Part shown: piece after piece, positions 1-8,325 of the stretch
Layout of the letters: every line of letters starts with the position of its first letter
Numbering within the stretch: position 1 is the stretch's first letter
Assembly (NCBI GenBank): GCA_963770275.1
Contig: CAVYPD010000035.1
Coordinates: forward strand, 124,001-188,000
DNA from: Roseiarcus sp963770275
Lineage (GTDB): Bacteria > Pseudomonadota > Alphaproteobacteria > Rhizobiales > Beijerinckiaceae
Length of the DNA: 64,000 nt
Reading direction: 5' to 3'
Program-made: the position numbers and the translations under genes
Notes under the pieces: generated by a model
Told to the model about the DNA's origin: nothing
Databases searched by the model: none
Seen by the model: only the letters and a program-made list of their open reading frames with translations

Positions 1-2
1 GC

Positions 3-155
3 CCTCTCCCGCCGGAAATTCAGGCCGTGACCGTGTTCTCAGCGGGAATAGCGACAATGTCGCTGGATCCCGAGGGCGCGCGCGCGTTCGTCGCCTATCT
101 GGCGTCCGCCAAAACTGGCGATGCAAAACGACGCCACGGGATGGAGCCCGCATAA
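3..155 (+). CDS. ModA-like extracellular solute-binding protein, C-terminal end (partial)
   Basis: The window opens inside a gene in forward frame 3 that runs to a TAA at 153-155. About 50 residues are present. They read like the end of the molybdate/sulfate-type periplasmic binding proteins (ModA-like, type II fold): a TVFSAGI strand, an acidic-proline turn, an ARAFVAYLAS helix and the terminal GMEPA. Proteins of this family bind a small anion or organic ligand in the periplasm for an ABC importer or act as stand-alone binding proteins. The ligand cannot be inferred from this fragment. The gene points toward the liv operon on the opposite strand and is not part of it. Confidence 0.7.
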   Translation, partial: PLPPEIQAVTVFSAGIATMSLDPEGARAFVAYLASAKTGDAKRRHGMEPA

Positions 156-249
156 GCCTACCCCAACATTTCTGGTCCTTGACCCGAGACAAAGATCCGA
201 TCACGAAGTCGTGAACGGACGCGCGGATCTCCCACCGCACGGCGCCGTT

Positions 250-278
250 GGCCCCGTGCGGAGTTCCTGCGCGGGGCC
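250..278. terminator. possible hairpin between convergent genes
   Basis: GGCCCCG (250-256) can pair with CGGGGCC (272-278) across a 15-base loop. It lies between the binding-protein fragment and livF, which are convergent. No clear T-run follows on either side, so termination is only a guess from position and stem. Confidence 0.3.
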
Positions 279-323
279 GTTCGCTTTACCGAGTCCCGCG
301 GATCTGGGCTCGGAGCCGGCCGC

Positions 324-1052
324 TCAGCCCAGATATTTGTTGATGATCGAGAGGCCTTCGTTGCGGACGTCGTCGGGCGTCATTTCATCGACGATGGCGC
401 CGTGGGTCATCACGTACAGTCGGTCGCAAACCCGCACCGCGACGTCGATGCGCTGTTCGACCAGTAAGAGCGAGGCGCCGCGCTGCCGCAGTTTGAGCAG
501 CGCATCCACCATGAGGCCAACAGCGACCGGAGACAGCGCCACCGAGGGTTCGTCGAGCAGCATCACCTTCGGATCGCTCATCAACATGCGCCCGATCGCA
601 ACCATCTGCTGCTCGCCGCCGCTGAGAAAAGACGAAAGCCGTCGACGGTACTCGTAGAGGACGGGAAACAGGTCGTAGACGGATTTCAAAAGCGCCTGGA
701 GTCGGCCGCGATCGCGGCGCAGATGCAGCCCTCCAAGCAAAAGATTGTCCTCGACGGTCTGGTCGAGAAAAAGCCGCCGCCCCTCGGGCGCAATCGCCGC
801 GAAGCCACGCGCCACGCGATGCGCGGGAAAGGCTGAAACGTCTTCGCCAGCCACCCGGATCGAACCACGTCGTTGACTGACCAGGCCCATGATCGACTTG
901 AGCACTGTCGTCTTGCCGGCGCCGTTGGGCCCAAGGAGCGCGACGGCCTCGCCTTTGGCGACTTTGAGCGCAATGTCGTGCACGACGTCGAAGCGGCCGT
1001 AACCCGCGGAAAGAGCCGTGACATCGAGCGCCAGGCTTTGGCTGTTCGTCAT
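324..1052 (-). CDS. livF: branched-chain amino acid-type ABC transporter ATP-binding protein (LivF)
   Basis: A 242-residue ATPase of the LivF class. It has a Walker A GPNGAGKTT (residues 41-49), a signature LSGGEQQ near residue 143, a Walker B ending in LLDEPS and a switch histidine region with the LivF-like VEQ in place of a histidine loop. Length fits the family. It is the last gene of a leftward operon livH - livMG - livF, starting 10 bases after the fusion gene. It would energise uptake from the periplasmic binding protein encoded divergently at 4440. Liv-type systems import branched-chain amino acids but also amides, urea, aromatic acids and other organic acids. Given the catabolic cluster next door, a non-amino-acid substrate is quite possible. 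Confidence 0.9.
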   Translation of the reverse strand: MTNSQSLALDVTALSAGYGRFDVVHDIALKVAKGEAVALLGPNGAGKTTVLKSIMGLVSQRRGSIRVAGEDVSAFPAHRVARGFAAIAPEGRRLFLDQTVEDNLLLGGLHLRRDRGRLQALLKSVYDLFPVLYEYRRRLSSFLSGGEQQMVAIGRMLMSDPKVMLLDEPSVALSPVAVGLMVDALLKLRQRGASLLLVEQRIDVAVRVCDRLYVMTHGAIVDEMTPDDVRNEGLSIINKYLG

Positions 1053-1062
1053 CGGTCCAGCC

Positions 1063-2943
1063 TCATTCGCCCAAATAGACCTGCCGGACGACCGGGTGCG
1101 CGCGCACTTCCTCCGCCGTCCCGGTGAGGATCACCTCACCTGCGTTGAGCACCGTCACTCGGTCGCAGAGGGGAAACAGGAACCGTGTCTGGTGCTCGAT
1201 GATGATCATCGTCACGCCCTGCGCCTTGAGGTGGGTGAGGATCTCGGCGAGATGGTCGACCTCGCGCGCCGATAGGCCCGTCGCCGGCTCATCAAGGATA
1301 ATGATGTCGGGACCCGCTACGCAGACGGACGCGAGCTGGGTCAATTGCTCGACGCCGTGCGGCACGTCGCCGACCGCCCGTCCGACCCACGCGCCGGCGC
1401 CGACCATCTCGAGGGCCTCGCGCGATCGGGCCTCCATCCAGGCCAGGTCGCGCCGGCCGGACGGCAGAAGCGGCCAGATCGCCGCCCGCTGAATAATGCG
1501 CGGCTTCAGGTTGAACAAGCCAACCATCACGTTCTGGACCGGCGTCAATTCACGCACAAGTTCGGCCGCCTGAAACGTCCTGCGCATGCCGAGCATGGCG
1601 CGCTTGCTCGGCGAGGCGTCGTCGACGCGCATCCCCTTGATGAGCGTGGAGCCGGCGAGCGGCTGCAGGCGCCCGGCGATCACATTGGCAAGCGTGCTTT
1701 TGCCCGAACCGTTCGGCCCGATAAGCCCATGGATATCGCCGCGCTTCACCACGAGGTCGACGTTACGCAGCACCATGAGGCCGGTCCCGTAACTGAACTG
1801 GACCCCGCGGCACTCGACCGCGTATTCCGGCTCGGAACGACCCGCTTGCGCCGCGCCAACGCTTGCAAACTTGCGAAAGAGGCCGGCCTCCGCGGGCGCC
1901 TCTGCACGATTGACAGCCGATACAGTGAGCTCGGCTTCGGATGGCGCGTCTCCGCCAAGCGCCGCGACGCGCTTGAGGAGACTCATCACGCCGCCCGGCA
2001 ACAGGGTCACCGCCAGGATCGAGAGCGCGCCATAGACCATCTCCTGCAGCCAGGGATTGATGTTGACGAGCGCGGGAAACATCGAGACGAACGCCGCGCC
2101 AATCACCGGCCCCAGGGTCGTGTTGATGCCGCCGATCAGCACCATGACGAGAATGTTCAGGGACACCGCCCAATCGAATTGACCGGGCGAAACGACGCCG
2201 AGGAAAGAGAACAGCCATCCGGCGGCGCCAGCCATCGCGGCGGAGACGCCGAACACGCCGATCTTGATCAGCGAAGTGCGCGCGCCCGCTGCCTCCGCGA
2301 AGCGTTCGGCGTCGCGAATCGCCAGGAGCACCGGATAGAGCGGCGACTGGCGGATGCTCCAAACGAAGCCGACGCACAGGAGCAGAGCGAGCATGACGCA
2401 CCAAGCGACCGGCGAACCTAGGGCCTCGAAACCCTCCGGAAAGTCGGGAAATGCGGGGCCAAGCAATCCTTGCAGCCCGCCGGTGATCTTGAGGTCGGTC
2501 GCCAACACCGTCAGCACGAGCGTGAAAATGAATGTGGTGATCGCGAAATAAAGCCCGCTGACCCTCAGCGACATCGCGCCGACCGCGAGCCCGATGAGGC
2601 CCGCGAGCAGGAGCACGATCAGAAGGACGAGGAAGACGTTCCAGCTGAGATCGTTCACGACGATCGTCGTGAAATAAGCGCCAATGGCGAAGAAACCGCC
2701 TTGGCCCAGCGAGTAGAGTCCTAGCATGCCGGCGACAAGGTCAAGGCTGATGGCGAGGACGCCAAACACCGCCGCAACCAGCACCAGGCTTTGGACGCCG
2801 AGGTCGGAGTGCGCGACGAGCGCCGTCGCCGCGACATAGGCGGCGACAAACAAAGCGACGCCGGCAGTCCTGAGCCAAGGCCTAAATCCTGCGCCAGCCA
2901 GAACAGAAGTGGCGCGCTGCGCCTCTATGCGCTCCGTTTCCAC
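1063..2943 (-). CDS. fused LivM permease / LivG ATP-binding protein of a branched-chain-type ABC transporter
   Basis: A single 626-residue protein. Residues about 28-325 are a LivM-type membrane domain with eight to ten hydrophobic segments. A linker of about 50 residues follows, then a LivG-type ATPase with Walker A GPNGSGKST (409-417) and Walker B IIILDEPATGL near residue 563. The signature motif is atypical (PHGVEQL where LSGGQ-like or YGQQ motifs are usual). Most transporters encode LivM and LivG separately; fusions are known in alphaproteobacteria. The open frame is continuous with no sign of a read-through artefact. It lies between livH and livF in one operon. Start ATG at 2943, next to the livH stop. 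Confidence 0.9.
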   Translation of the reverse strand: METERIEAQRATSVLAGAGFRPWLRTAGVALFVAAYVAATALVAHSDLGVQSLVLVAAVFGVLAISLDLVAGMLGLYSLGQGGFFAIGAYFTTIVVNDLSWNVFLVLLIVLLLAGLIGLAVGAMSLRVSGLYFAITTFIFTLVLTVLATDLKITGGLQGLLGPAFPDFPEGFEALGSPVAWCVMLALLLCVGFVWSIRQSPLYPVLLAIRDAERFAEAAGARTSLIKIGVFGVSAAMAGAAGWLFSFLGVVSPGQFDWAVSLNILVMVLIGGINTTLGPVIGAAFVSMFPALVNINPWLQEMVYGALSILAVTLLPGGVMSLLKRVAALGGDAPSEAELTVSAVNRAEAPAEAGLFRKFASVGAAQAGRSEPEYAVECRGVQFSYGTGLMVLRNVDLVVKRGDIHGLIGPNGSGKSTLANVIAGRLQPLAGSTLIKGMRVDDASPSKRAMLGMRRTFQAAELVRELTPVQNVMVGLFNLKPRIIQRAAIWPLLPSGRRDLAWMEARSREALEMVGAGAWVGRAVGDVPHGVEQLTQLASVCVAGPDIIILDEPATGLSAREVDHLAEILTHLKAQGVTMIIIEHQTRFLFPLCDRVTVLNAGEVILTGTAEEVRAHPVVRQVYLGE

Positions 2944-2951
2944 AGCTCCCC

Positions 2952-3854
2952 TTAGGCCTGCGCAGACGCAACAGAGCGCGCGCGCAAGCGGAACAGATTT
3001 CCCGCACTGAACAAACCGCGAGGCGAGACGATCAGGACGACGACGAGGATGATGAAAGGAAACCAGTCGGAGGCTTGCGAGTTGATCATGGCGTTGGCGC
3101 CTTCAGCGCAAACGCCCAGCAAAAGGCCACCAAACATCGCCGCGATGGGTTTTTCGGTTCCCCCGCCAATCATCATCGCGATGAAACCGAACGTGCCGAA
3201 TGTGTCCCCGAGATAAGGGTTGGCGAAGGTTGTCGGCCCGATCAGGAGGCCGGCCACGCCCGCGTAAAAGGCCGAGGCGGCGAAGGCGATGATCGCGACC
3301 ACAGTCGTGTTGACGCCAACGGCGGTCGCCATCTCCGGGTCAGCGGCTGTGGCCATGCCGATCTTACCGAACAGCGTGCCGCGCCGCACCAGCTCGAAGC
3401 CCGCGGTCAGGACCACGGCAGTCACGATCGCGAGCAGCTGCTGACCTGTCACCACCGCGTCTAAGAGGTGAAAGCTCGTGCCCCGGAACATCGGTGGAAA
3501 GGCCTGCGAGGTCGGCCCCCAAATATAGGCGGCGGCATTCTCCAGGATCACCGCAAAGCCCAAGGTGCTGACAAGCCAACCAAAACTGAAGCGGTTCAGC
3601 GCCAGGATAGGCCGAACGGCGATAAGATAGGAAAGAACCCCGAGGACACAGGCGCAGCCGAGGCCGAGGAGCGCCGCCGCCCATGTCGGATAGCCGGCGG
3701 CGCGAACTTCCGCCGTGACCATCACCGTCGCCATCATCATCTGCCCCTGGGCGAAATTGATGATGCGGGTGACGTAGAAGGTGATGGCCAGCGCCATTCC
3801 GATGAGCCCGTAGACGGCCCCGATGGCGACGCCGCTCACCACGAATTGCAGCAC
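2952..3854 (-). CDS. livH: branched-chain amino acid-type ABC transporter permease (LivH)
   Basis: A 300-residue inner-membrane protein, hydrophobic almost throughout. The N-terminal pattern VSGVAIGAVYGLIGMALAI and the INFAQGQMMM segment are typical of LivH. It forms the channel with the LivM half of the fusion gene that follows 8 bases downstream. It is the first gene of the leftward liv operon. Its promoter must lie in the 585-base gap shared with the divergent binding-protein gene. Confidence 0.9.
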   Translation of the reverse strand: MLQFVVSGVAIGAVYGLIGMALAITFYVTRIINFAQGQMMMATVMVTAEVRAAGYPTWAAALLGLGCACVLGVLSYLIAVRPILALNRFSFGWLVSTLGFAVILENAAAYIWGPTSQAFPPMFRGTSFHLLDAVVTGQQLLAIVTAVVLTAGFELVRRGTLFGKIGMATAADPEMATAVGVNTTVVAIIAFAASAFYAGVAGLLIGPTTFANPYLGDTFGTFGFIAMMIGGGTEKPIAAMFGGLLLGVCAEGANAMINSQASDWFPFIILVVVLIVSPRGLFSAGNLFRLRARSVASAQA

Positions 3855-4064
3855 TGGTCCGTTCCCTGGCGTCCCGCGAGACGATAACCACCGGCACGCT
3901 TCTCACGGCGCTTCGCCGGACGCGGTCGGGATAGCCCTAAGTTTCCGCCGCCGCCCCGAAGGCGTGGCGCAAAGCCTATCAGGTTTCCTCGGCCAAGCGA
4001 GTCGCGCCCATTCCAAGCAGAGTAGCTAGCTGGGCCGTCACGGCTGCAGCAACGAATAGGTCTG

Positions 4065-4079
4065 ACATAACAGCTATGT
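4065..4079. promoter_or_regulatory. dyad ACATA-N5-TATGT in the liv divergent control region
   Basis: A perfect 5-base inverted repeat with a 5-base spacer, of the size and AT content of LysR-type regulator boxes. It lies in the gap 3855-4439 between livH and the binding-protein gene. The ATAAC core recurs in the control region at 6640-6650. No other gene is visible in this gap. Confidence 0.3.
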
Positions 4080-4243
4080 GTGCGCCACCGGGAAGGCGCC
4101 AGCTGCGGCGCGGGGCTTTCAAGGAAATGGAGTTTCATTCGCGTCGGGTGGAAGGCGACGGGCGGAGGCGTCGCCTTATCCGTGACCAAAATAGCGTAAA
4201 GATTATTGGCGCTTAGCAGACCGTCGGGCATATCTTGGCTTTG

Positions 4244-4261
4244 CGAATGTCTCGACATTCG
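4244..4261. promoter_or_regulatory. 18-base inverted repeat, candidate operator upstream of the Liv-type binding protein
   Basis: CGAATGTC (4244-4251) and its exact reverse complement GACATTCG (4254-4261) are separated by two bases. It sits about 180 bases before the binding-protein start. A perfect 8-base dyad with a 2-base spacer suits a dimeric repressor or activator. The regulator is not identified; the only regulators in the window are a LysR and a GntR protein. Confidence 0.4.
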
Positions 4262-4439
4262 TGCGTAAGCTATTGCGCCGTCGCTGGCTATTCGGACGCG
4301 CTTGTTTTCCGATTGCGTTGCTTTGACAACATCACTGATCTGCGCAAGGAAACGTAGGGCTGAAGGACGGCGGCGTTGGGCGCATCAAGATCGCGCGCCC
4401 GACGTAGACCGCTCACGTTGCAAGGGAGGAACAAGGCTC

Positions 4440-5603
4440 ATGAAAGCCATCATTTGGACGACGCTCGCGGCCGCCACCGCGTTATCCGCTGCACAGACTT
4501 CGGCCCGCGCCGCCGGGGAGCCATACCTCATCGGCCTCATCGCCGGAACGACTGGCGCATACGGGTCGACGGGCGTCGCGACCGTCAACGGCGCGCAGAT
4601 GGCGGTCGACAAGATCAACGCCTCGGGCGGCGTGCTTGGCCGTCAGCTCAAGCTCGATCCGCATAACGACGATGCGTCGGCGACGGTCTCAGGGCAATTG
4701 TACGAGAAGCTCATCGCCGCCGGGGCGATCGCGATCGCGGGTTCCCCCGACACCGGTCCGGTCACGGCGCAGCTTGCAATCCGGCACAAGTTCCCGACCA
4801 TCGGCGTCGTCGACGACGGCGGTCTCACCGTCAACACCGAAGGCCCGAATGCGCCGCCGAACCCTTGGGTGTTCGATTTCGGGCTCAACACTTTTGCCTG
4901 GGGCGAGAAGATCGGCGAATACGCGCTCAAGCACTGCCCGGACGGAATCGCGGTCCTGCATGACCCGTCGACTTATGGTCAGGGTGGACTCTATGGAATT
5001 CAGCTCGCCTACGACAAAGCCGGCAAGAAGATCGGAATCGACCACGCGATCACCGAGAACTGGTCGACCGGCGCGACCACCGGTCTCATGCCCGAGGTCA
5101 ACGCCGCCAAGGCGGCGGGCATCAAGTGCATTGACGCGTGGCTAACGCCGCAGGATCAGGCGGCCTTCGTGCAGGATCTGCATTCGGCCGGCTACAAAGC
5201 GACCGTCTTCGGCAATGACGAGACCAACGCTGACGACACCTTCTCGAAGCTGGCTGGGGACCTCGCCGACGGAACGATCAGCGCGGTGCTTACCTCGGAT
5301 CTCCATCCAAGCCCGGAGCTCACGGCGTTCCGTGAGGAATACAAGAAGAAGTTCAACATCGATCCGACGCCGTTCGCCGAAACGAGCTACGACAGCATCA
5401 TGATGCTGGCGCAGGTGGTCAGCGACGCGAAATCGACCAAGCCGGCGGACCTGCAGAAGGGGTTCAACTCCGTCAAGGGGTTCAAGGGCATCACCGGCGA
5501 TCTCGGCTTCTCGGAGAAGAACCACATCACGATCAACGCCGAGCAGCTGACGCTGGTCAAATATGACGGCGCCAGCAAGCAGTGGGTCGAGGTCAAGGAC
5601 TGA
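4440..5603 (+). CDS. Liv-type ABC transporter substrate-binding protein
   Basis: The ATG at 4440 is chosen over an upstream in-frame start because GGGAGGA lies just before it and a signal peptide (hydrophobic stretch, then ARAAGE, cleavage near residue 24) follows directly. The 387-residue product matches the type I periplasmic binding proteins of Liv systems: IGLIAGTTGAYGSTGVATVNGAQM at the N-terminus, then two alpha/beta lobes. It would deliver ligand to LivH/LivMG/LivF, encoded on the other strand. Such proteins bind amino acids, amides or aromatic and aliphatic acids; the ligand here is unknown. It precedes a GC-rich hairpin at 5613-5635. Confidence 0.88.
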   Translation: MKAIIWTTLAAATALSAAQTSARAAGEPYLIGLIAGTTGAYGSTGVATVNGAQMAVDKINASGGVLGRQLKLDPHNDDASATVSGQLYEKLIAAGAIAIAGSPDTGPVTAQLAIRHKFPTIGVVDDGGLTVNTEGPNAPPNPWVFDFGLNTFAWGEKIGEYALKHCPDGIAVLHDPSTYGQGGLYGIQLAYDKAGKKIGIDHAITENWSTGATTGLMPEVNAAKAAGIKCIDAWLTPQDQAAFVQDLHSAGYKATVFGNDETNADDTFSKLAGDLADGTISAVLTSDLHPSPELTAFREEYKKKFNIDPTPFAETSYDSIMMLAQVVSDAKSTKPADLQKGFNSVKGFKGITGDLGFSEKNHITINAEQLTLVKYDGASKQWVEVKD

Positions 5604-5612
5604 GATTCTGGC

Positions 5613-5635
5613 GCGGGCGGAAAACGACCGCCCGC
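5613..5635. terminator. bidirectional terminator hairpin candidate
   Basis: GCGGGCGG (5613-5620) and CCGCCCGC (5628-5635) form a perfect 8-base GC stem around a 7-base A-rich loop. It lies in the 48-base gap between the convergent binding-protein and hydrolase genes. The T-run is missing, so it may block transcription only weakly. Confidence 0.45.
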
Positions 5636-5651
5636 GGCCATTCAAGTCTAA

Positions 5652-6536
5652 CTAGATCACGACCATCCAGGGTTCCGGCATGAGCTGGAACCCCCGTCCG
5701 TTGGGGACGACATGAGCGAAGCCGGGCAGATGCAGGTGCCCGCCGGTCACGAGCAGGCGCTCCTTCGCGACATAGTCGAAAATCTTGAACCGGTTCTCGG
5801 CAGCGAGGGGTTCGCTGATGTCAAACTCGCTCGTGACCTCGGGCCGAGGAATCTGGATCTCCGGCACGTGGACGGTGTCGCCCCACATCACCAGGGTCTC
5901 GCCCGCGGAATCGAGGCGATATCCGCTATGCCCCGGGGTGTGGCCAGGAAGCGGTAGTTGCGTCACTCCGGCGACGACAGTTCCGCCCCGGCTTGGCCGG
6001 AACCTCTCGCGATAGGCTTCCAGGACCCGGTCGGCGGAATCGAGATAGGGCGTGGCTGCGGCCGACCGGCCGTCGCGAAGGGTCTTGTCCGACCAGAACG
6101 CGATCTCGTCCTCATGCACGATCACTTCCGCGCGCGGGAAGGCCGGCTTTCCTTCGGTGTCCAAAAGGCCGCTCGTGTGGTCGGGATGGATGTGGGTGAC
6201 GAGCACCGTATCGAAGTCGTCGGGCTTGAAACCCGCGGCGCGCAGATTGTCGGGGAGCCGGCCCATGGAATAGACGGTGGTCGAGCCGCCGCCCGAATCG
6301 ACAAGAATCGTATTGCGGTCAGTCTCGATGACAAAGGCGTTGACCGTCAGTCGCGGGGGCCCGTCGCGGAATGCGCTGCGCATCAGCCCTTGCAGGTCGT
6401 CAAGCTCGGCGCCTCTCAAAATCTCGAAACTGATATCGAGAAAGCCGTCGTTGATTGTCGTGATGAGCGCGTCGCCGATGCGCCGCCTGTAGACGCCCGG
6501 CGTCTGCGTGTCGGTCTTGCCCGTCGGATTGGCCAT
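5652..6536 (-). CDS. metallo-beta-lactamase-fold hydrolase
   Basis: The start at 6536 (ATG, MANPTG) is preceded by GGGAGGAG; a longer open frame upstream has no such support. The 294-residue protein has the metal-binding motif HIHPDH at 115-120, a second motif in LPGHTPGHSG and a further metal-ligand region MWGDTVH. This is the glyoxalase II / AHL-lactonase-like branch, which hydrolyses thioesters, lactones or similar bonds using one or two zinc ions. No signal peptide is seen, so it is probably cytoplasmic. It is transcribed away from the + strand catabolic cluster, sharing a 257-base control region with it. Substrate unknown. Confidence 0.85.
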   Translation of the reverse strand: MANPTGKTDTQTPGVYRRRIGDALITTINDGFLDISFEILRGAELDDLQGLMRSAFRDGPPRLTVNAFVIETDRNTILVDSGGGSTTVYSMGRLPDNLRAAGFKPDDFDTVLVTHIHPDHTSGLLDTEGKPAFPRAEVIVHEDEIAFWSDKTLRDGRSAAATPYLDSADRVLEAYRERFRPSRGGTVVAGVTQLPLPGHTPGHSGYRLDSAGETLVMWGDTVHVPEIQIPRPEVTSEFDISEPLAAENRFKIFDYVAKERLLVTGGHLHLPGFAHVVPNGRGFQLMPEPWMVVI

Positions 6537-6639
6537 CGTCGTCTCCTCCCGGTCAGAGACTATCGGGTGTTTTAGTCGATTCCCGCACTCTGCCAACCGC
6601 CGACCGGGAAGTGAAATGAAGTGACTGCCCAAAATCGCT

Positions 6640-6650
6640 ATAACTGTTAT
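6640..6650. promoter_or_regulatory. dyad ATAAC-T-GTTAT between divergent catabolic genes
   Basis: A perfect 11-base dyad in the 257-base gap between the leftward MBL hydrolase and the rightward cluster. AT-rich dyads of this kind are typical of LysR-type sites, and a LysR gene (11264) lies in the cluster. The assignment is inference only. Confidence 0.3.
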
Positions 6651-6793
6651 CTTGGGGTCCGAATGCCTGACTAGGCCCATCATTGCTAGCGTAAGCAAGC
6701 GCCCGGCGGCCGGCAACGACGGTGCAAGCGTCCCGGCGTTGGGCGAGGCGCAGACGGAGCGCCGGCTCACCAGGCTATGGAGGAACGCGCGCT

Positions 6794-7246
6794 TTGAGTC
6801 AGGTCGACCCGCTCGCGCGCTACATCTCCGAAGCCGAACCTCTGCATGATCTCCTGCGTCGGGGTCTGATCCAACTTTCCGGATTCCTGCTGAAGCGTAC
6901 GATCGCCGGCCCCCGTGCAATCGTCGACTACGAACCTGTCGAGGGCGCCCGCGAACGCATTCGCGAAGCGGCCGAAGGCCTGAGAAACCTGCGCGCGCCA
7001 ACGAGCGCGGCCCACCATCGGGGTCATTTGGCAGCCGCCCTTGTCGCGATCGAGAGCGCGCTCGCGGCGGCGCTGTCCACGACCGATCCGGACGGAGACG
7101 CGCTGTTTCACTTCGTTCAGGAATCCGAGCGGCATCTTAGGGCGGTCGGGCGGGCGACGCCCGGATTCGAGGCCGTCGATTTCAAGCAGGCATGCTGTGC
7201 GATGCAGGACGTCGGCGCCCCGTTCGAAGCGCGGTTCACCGGATAA
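6794..7246 (+). CDS. uncharacterised 150-residue helical protein at head of catabolic cluster
   Basis: The likely start is TTG at 6794, with GGAGGA 9 bases before it; an upstream in-frame ATG lacks such a site. The product has about 150 residues, with no signal peptide and no membrane segment. It is predicted mostly helical: it begins SQVDPLARYISEAEPLHDLL, is rich in Ala, Arg and Glu, and has a Cys-Cys pair near the C-terminus (FKQACCAMQD). I do not recognise the family. It ends 27 bases before an MBL hydrolase and is probably co-transcribed with it. A subunit or chaperone of one of the cluster enzymes is possible, but nothing in the sequence proves it. Confidence 0.6.
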   Translation: MSQVDPLARYISEAEPLHDLLRRGLIQLSGFLLKRTIAGPRAIVDYEPVEGARERIREAAEGLRNLRAPTSAAHHRGHLAAALVAIESALAAALSTTDPDGDALFHFVQESERHLRAVGRATPGFEAVDFKQACCAMQDVGAPFEARFTG

Positions 7247-7273
7247 AAAGGCGACGAAGAGGCGAGGAGCGTC

Positions 7274-8152
7274 ATGGGCAAATATTCGATCTGGGTGCTC
7301 GACTATGCCGCGGTGAACAAGTTTCCGCAGAGCGTCATGCTTTATGGTCCGCAATATGTCGGCATCCGCAATTTGCCCTACGCCTATGTGCTGATCAAAG
7401 GGCAAGGCCAGGTGATTCTCGTCGACACAGGCTACGACCACAAAGAGTATGGCAAGTATCTCGCCGATCTCTACGGCGTCTCAAACTGGCATCCGGCGTC
7501 GGAAGTTCTCGCGGAATGCGGGGTCAAGCCGGCCGATGTCACGACCGTCCTGATCACCCACGCTCATTTCGACCACATGGGCGGGCTCGACCTCTTTCCC
7601 AACGCCAAGTTCTATATTCAGAAGCGTGAAATCGATAAGTGGGTGTGGGCGCTGACGCTCGGGCCCGAATTTCGCTTCCTGGTCGGCGCCGCTGACCCGG
7701 CCGACATCGTCAAGGCGACACGGCTCGCTCGAGAGGGTCGCATGATTGTGGTCGACGGAGACCGCGAAGACGTGTTGCCCGGCATCGACCTCCGCCTCGC
7801 CGCCGACACGCACACCTATGGGTCCATGTATGTGACCGTGCGCAACGACGGCGCGCGCGAAAGCGCGGACGCCTTCATCCTGGCGGGGGACCTCATCTAC
7901 ACCTACGATAACCTCACCGGTCTCGATAAGAACGATCCTCAGCTGGTGCCGATCGGACTGGCGGTGGGCAGCCAGTCGAACCTCATGTTTACGAGCGCGG
8001 ACATGTTGAAAGCCGTTAGCGGCGAGCATACGCGCGTCATTCCCGTGCACGAGGACCGGCTCAAGACCGTCTTTCCGTCCCGCGCGACAGCGGCGGGCCT
8101 CCACGTCGTGGAACTGGCGCTCGCAGACGGCGAGGCGAGCCGTGTCGCCTGA
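7274..8152 (+). CDS. N-acyl homoserine lactonase-like MBL-fold hydrolase
   Basis: A 292-residue cytoplasmic protein with the metal-binding motif HAHFDH at residues 96-101, an aspartate-containing VILVDTGYD strand before it, and later ligands in AGDLIYTYDN and PVHED. The overall order resembles the AHL-lactonase/AttM branch of the metallo-beta-lactamase superfamily. The true substrate may be any lactone or ester; members of this branch are common in catabolic operons. It follows the 150-residue unknown protein by 27 bases. GAGGAG precedes the ATG. Confidence 0.87.
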   Translation: MGKYSIWVLDYAAVNKFPQSVMLYGPQYVGIRNLPYAYVLIKGQGQVILVDTGYDHKEYGKYLADLYGVSNWHPASEVLAECGVKPADVTTVLITHAHFDHMGGLDLFPNAKFYIQKREIDKWVWALTLGPEFRFLVGAADPADIVKATRLAREGRMIVVDGDREDVLPGIDLRLAADTHTYGSMYVTVRNDGARESADAFILAGDLIYTYDNLTGLDKNDPQLVPIGLAVGSQSNLMFTSADMLKAVSGEHTRVIPVHEDRLKTVFPSRATAAGLHVVELALADGEASRVA

Positions 8153-8325
8153 TGCAGAGGCGCGTCCGACGACCACTGCATGGCGATCGCCCGTGGCTTG
8201 CAAGCTCGATATTTCTGTTATGTCCGCTCTGGCGGTGCGGCTCATGAGACAAGTGGGTTAGAGTCCGCGAGCAATAACAACGTCGGGTTGTTCACCCGAT
8301 CATGATGGCGCAAGGATCACTCGGG

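Noticed and set aside
1345..2421. 358-residue open frame on the + strand opposite the LivM-LivG gene
   Set aside because: It is an antisense frame of a GC-rich gene, rich in Arg, His and Asp, without a ribosome site or family match.
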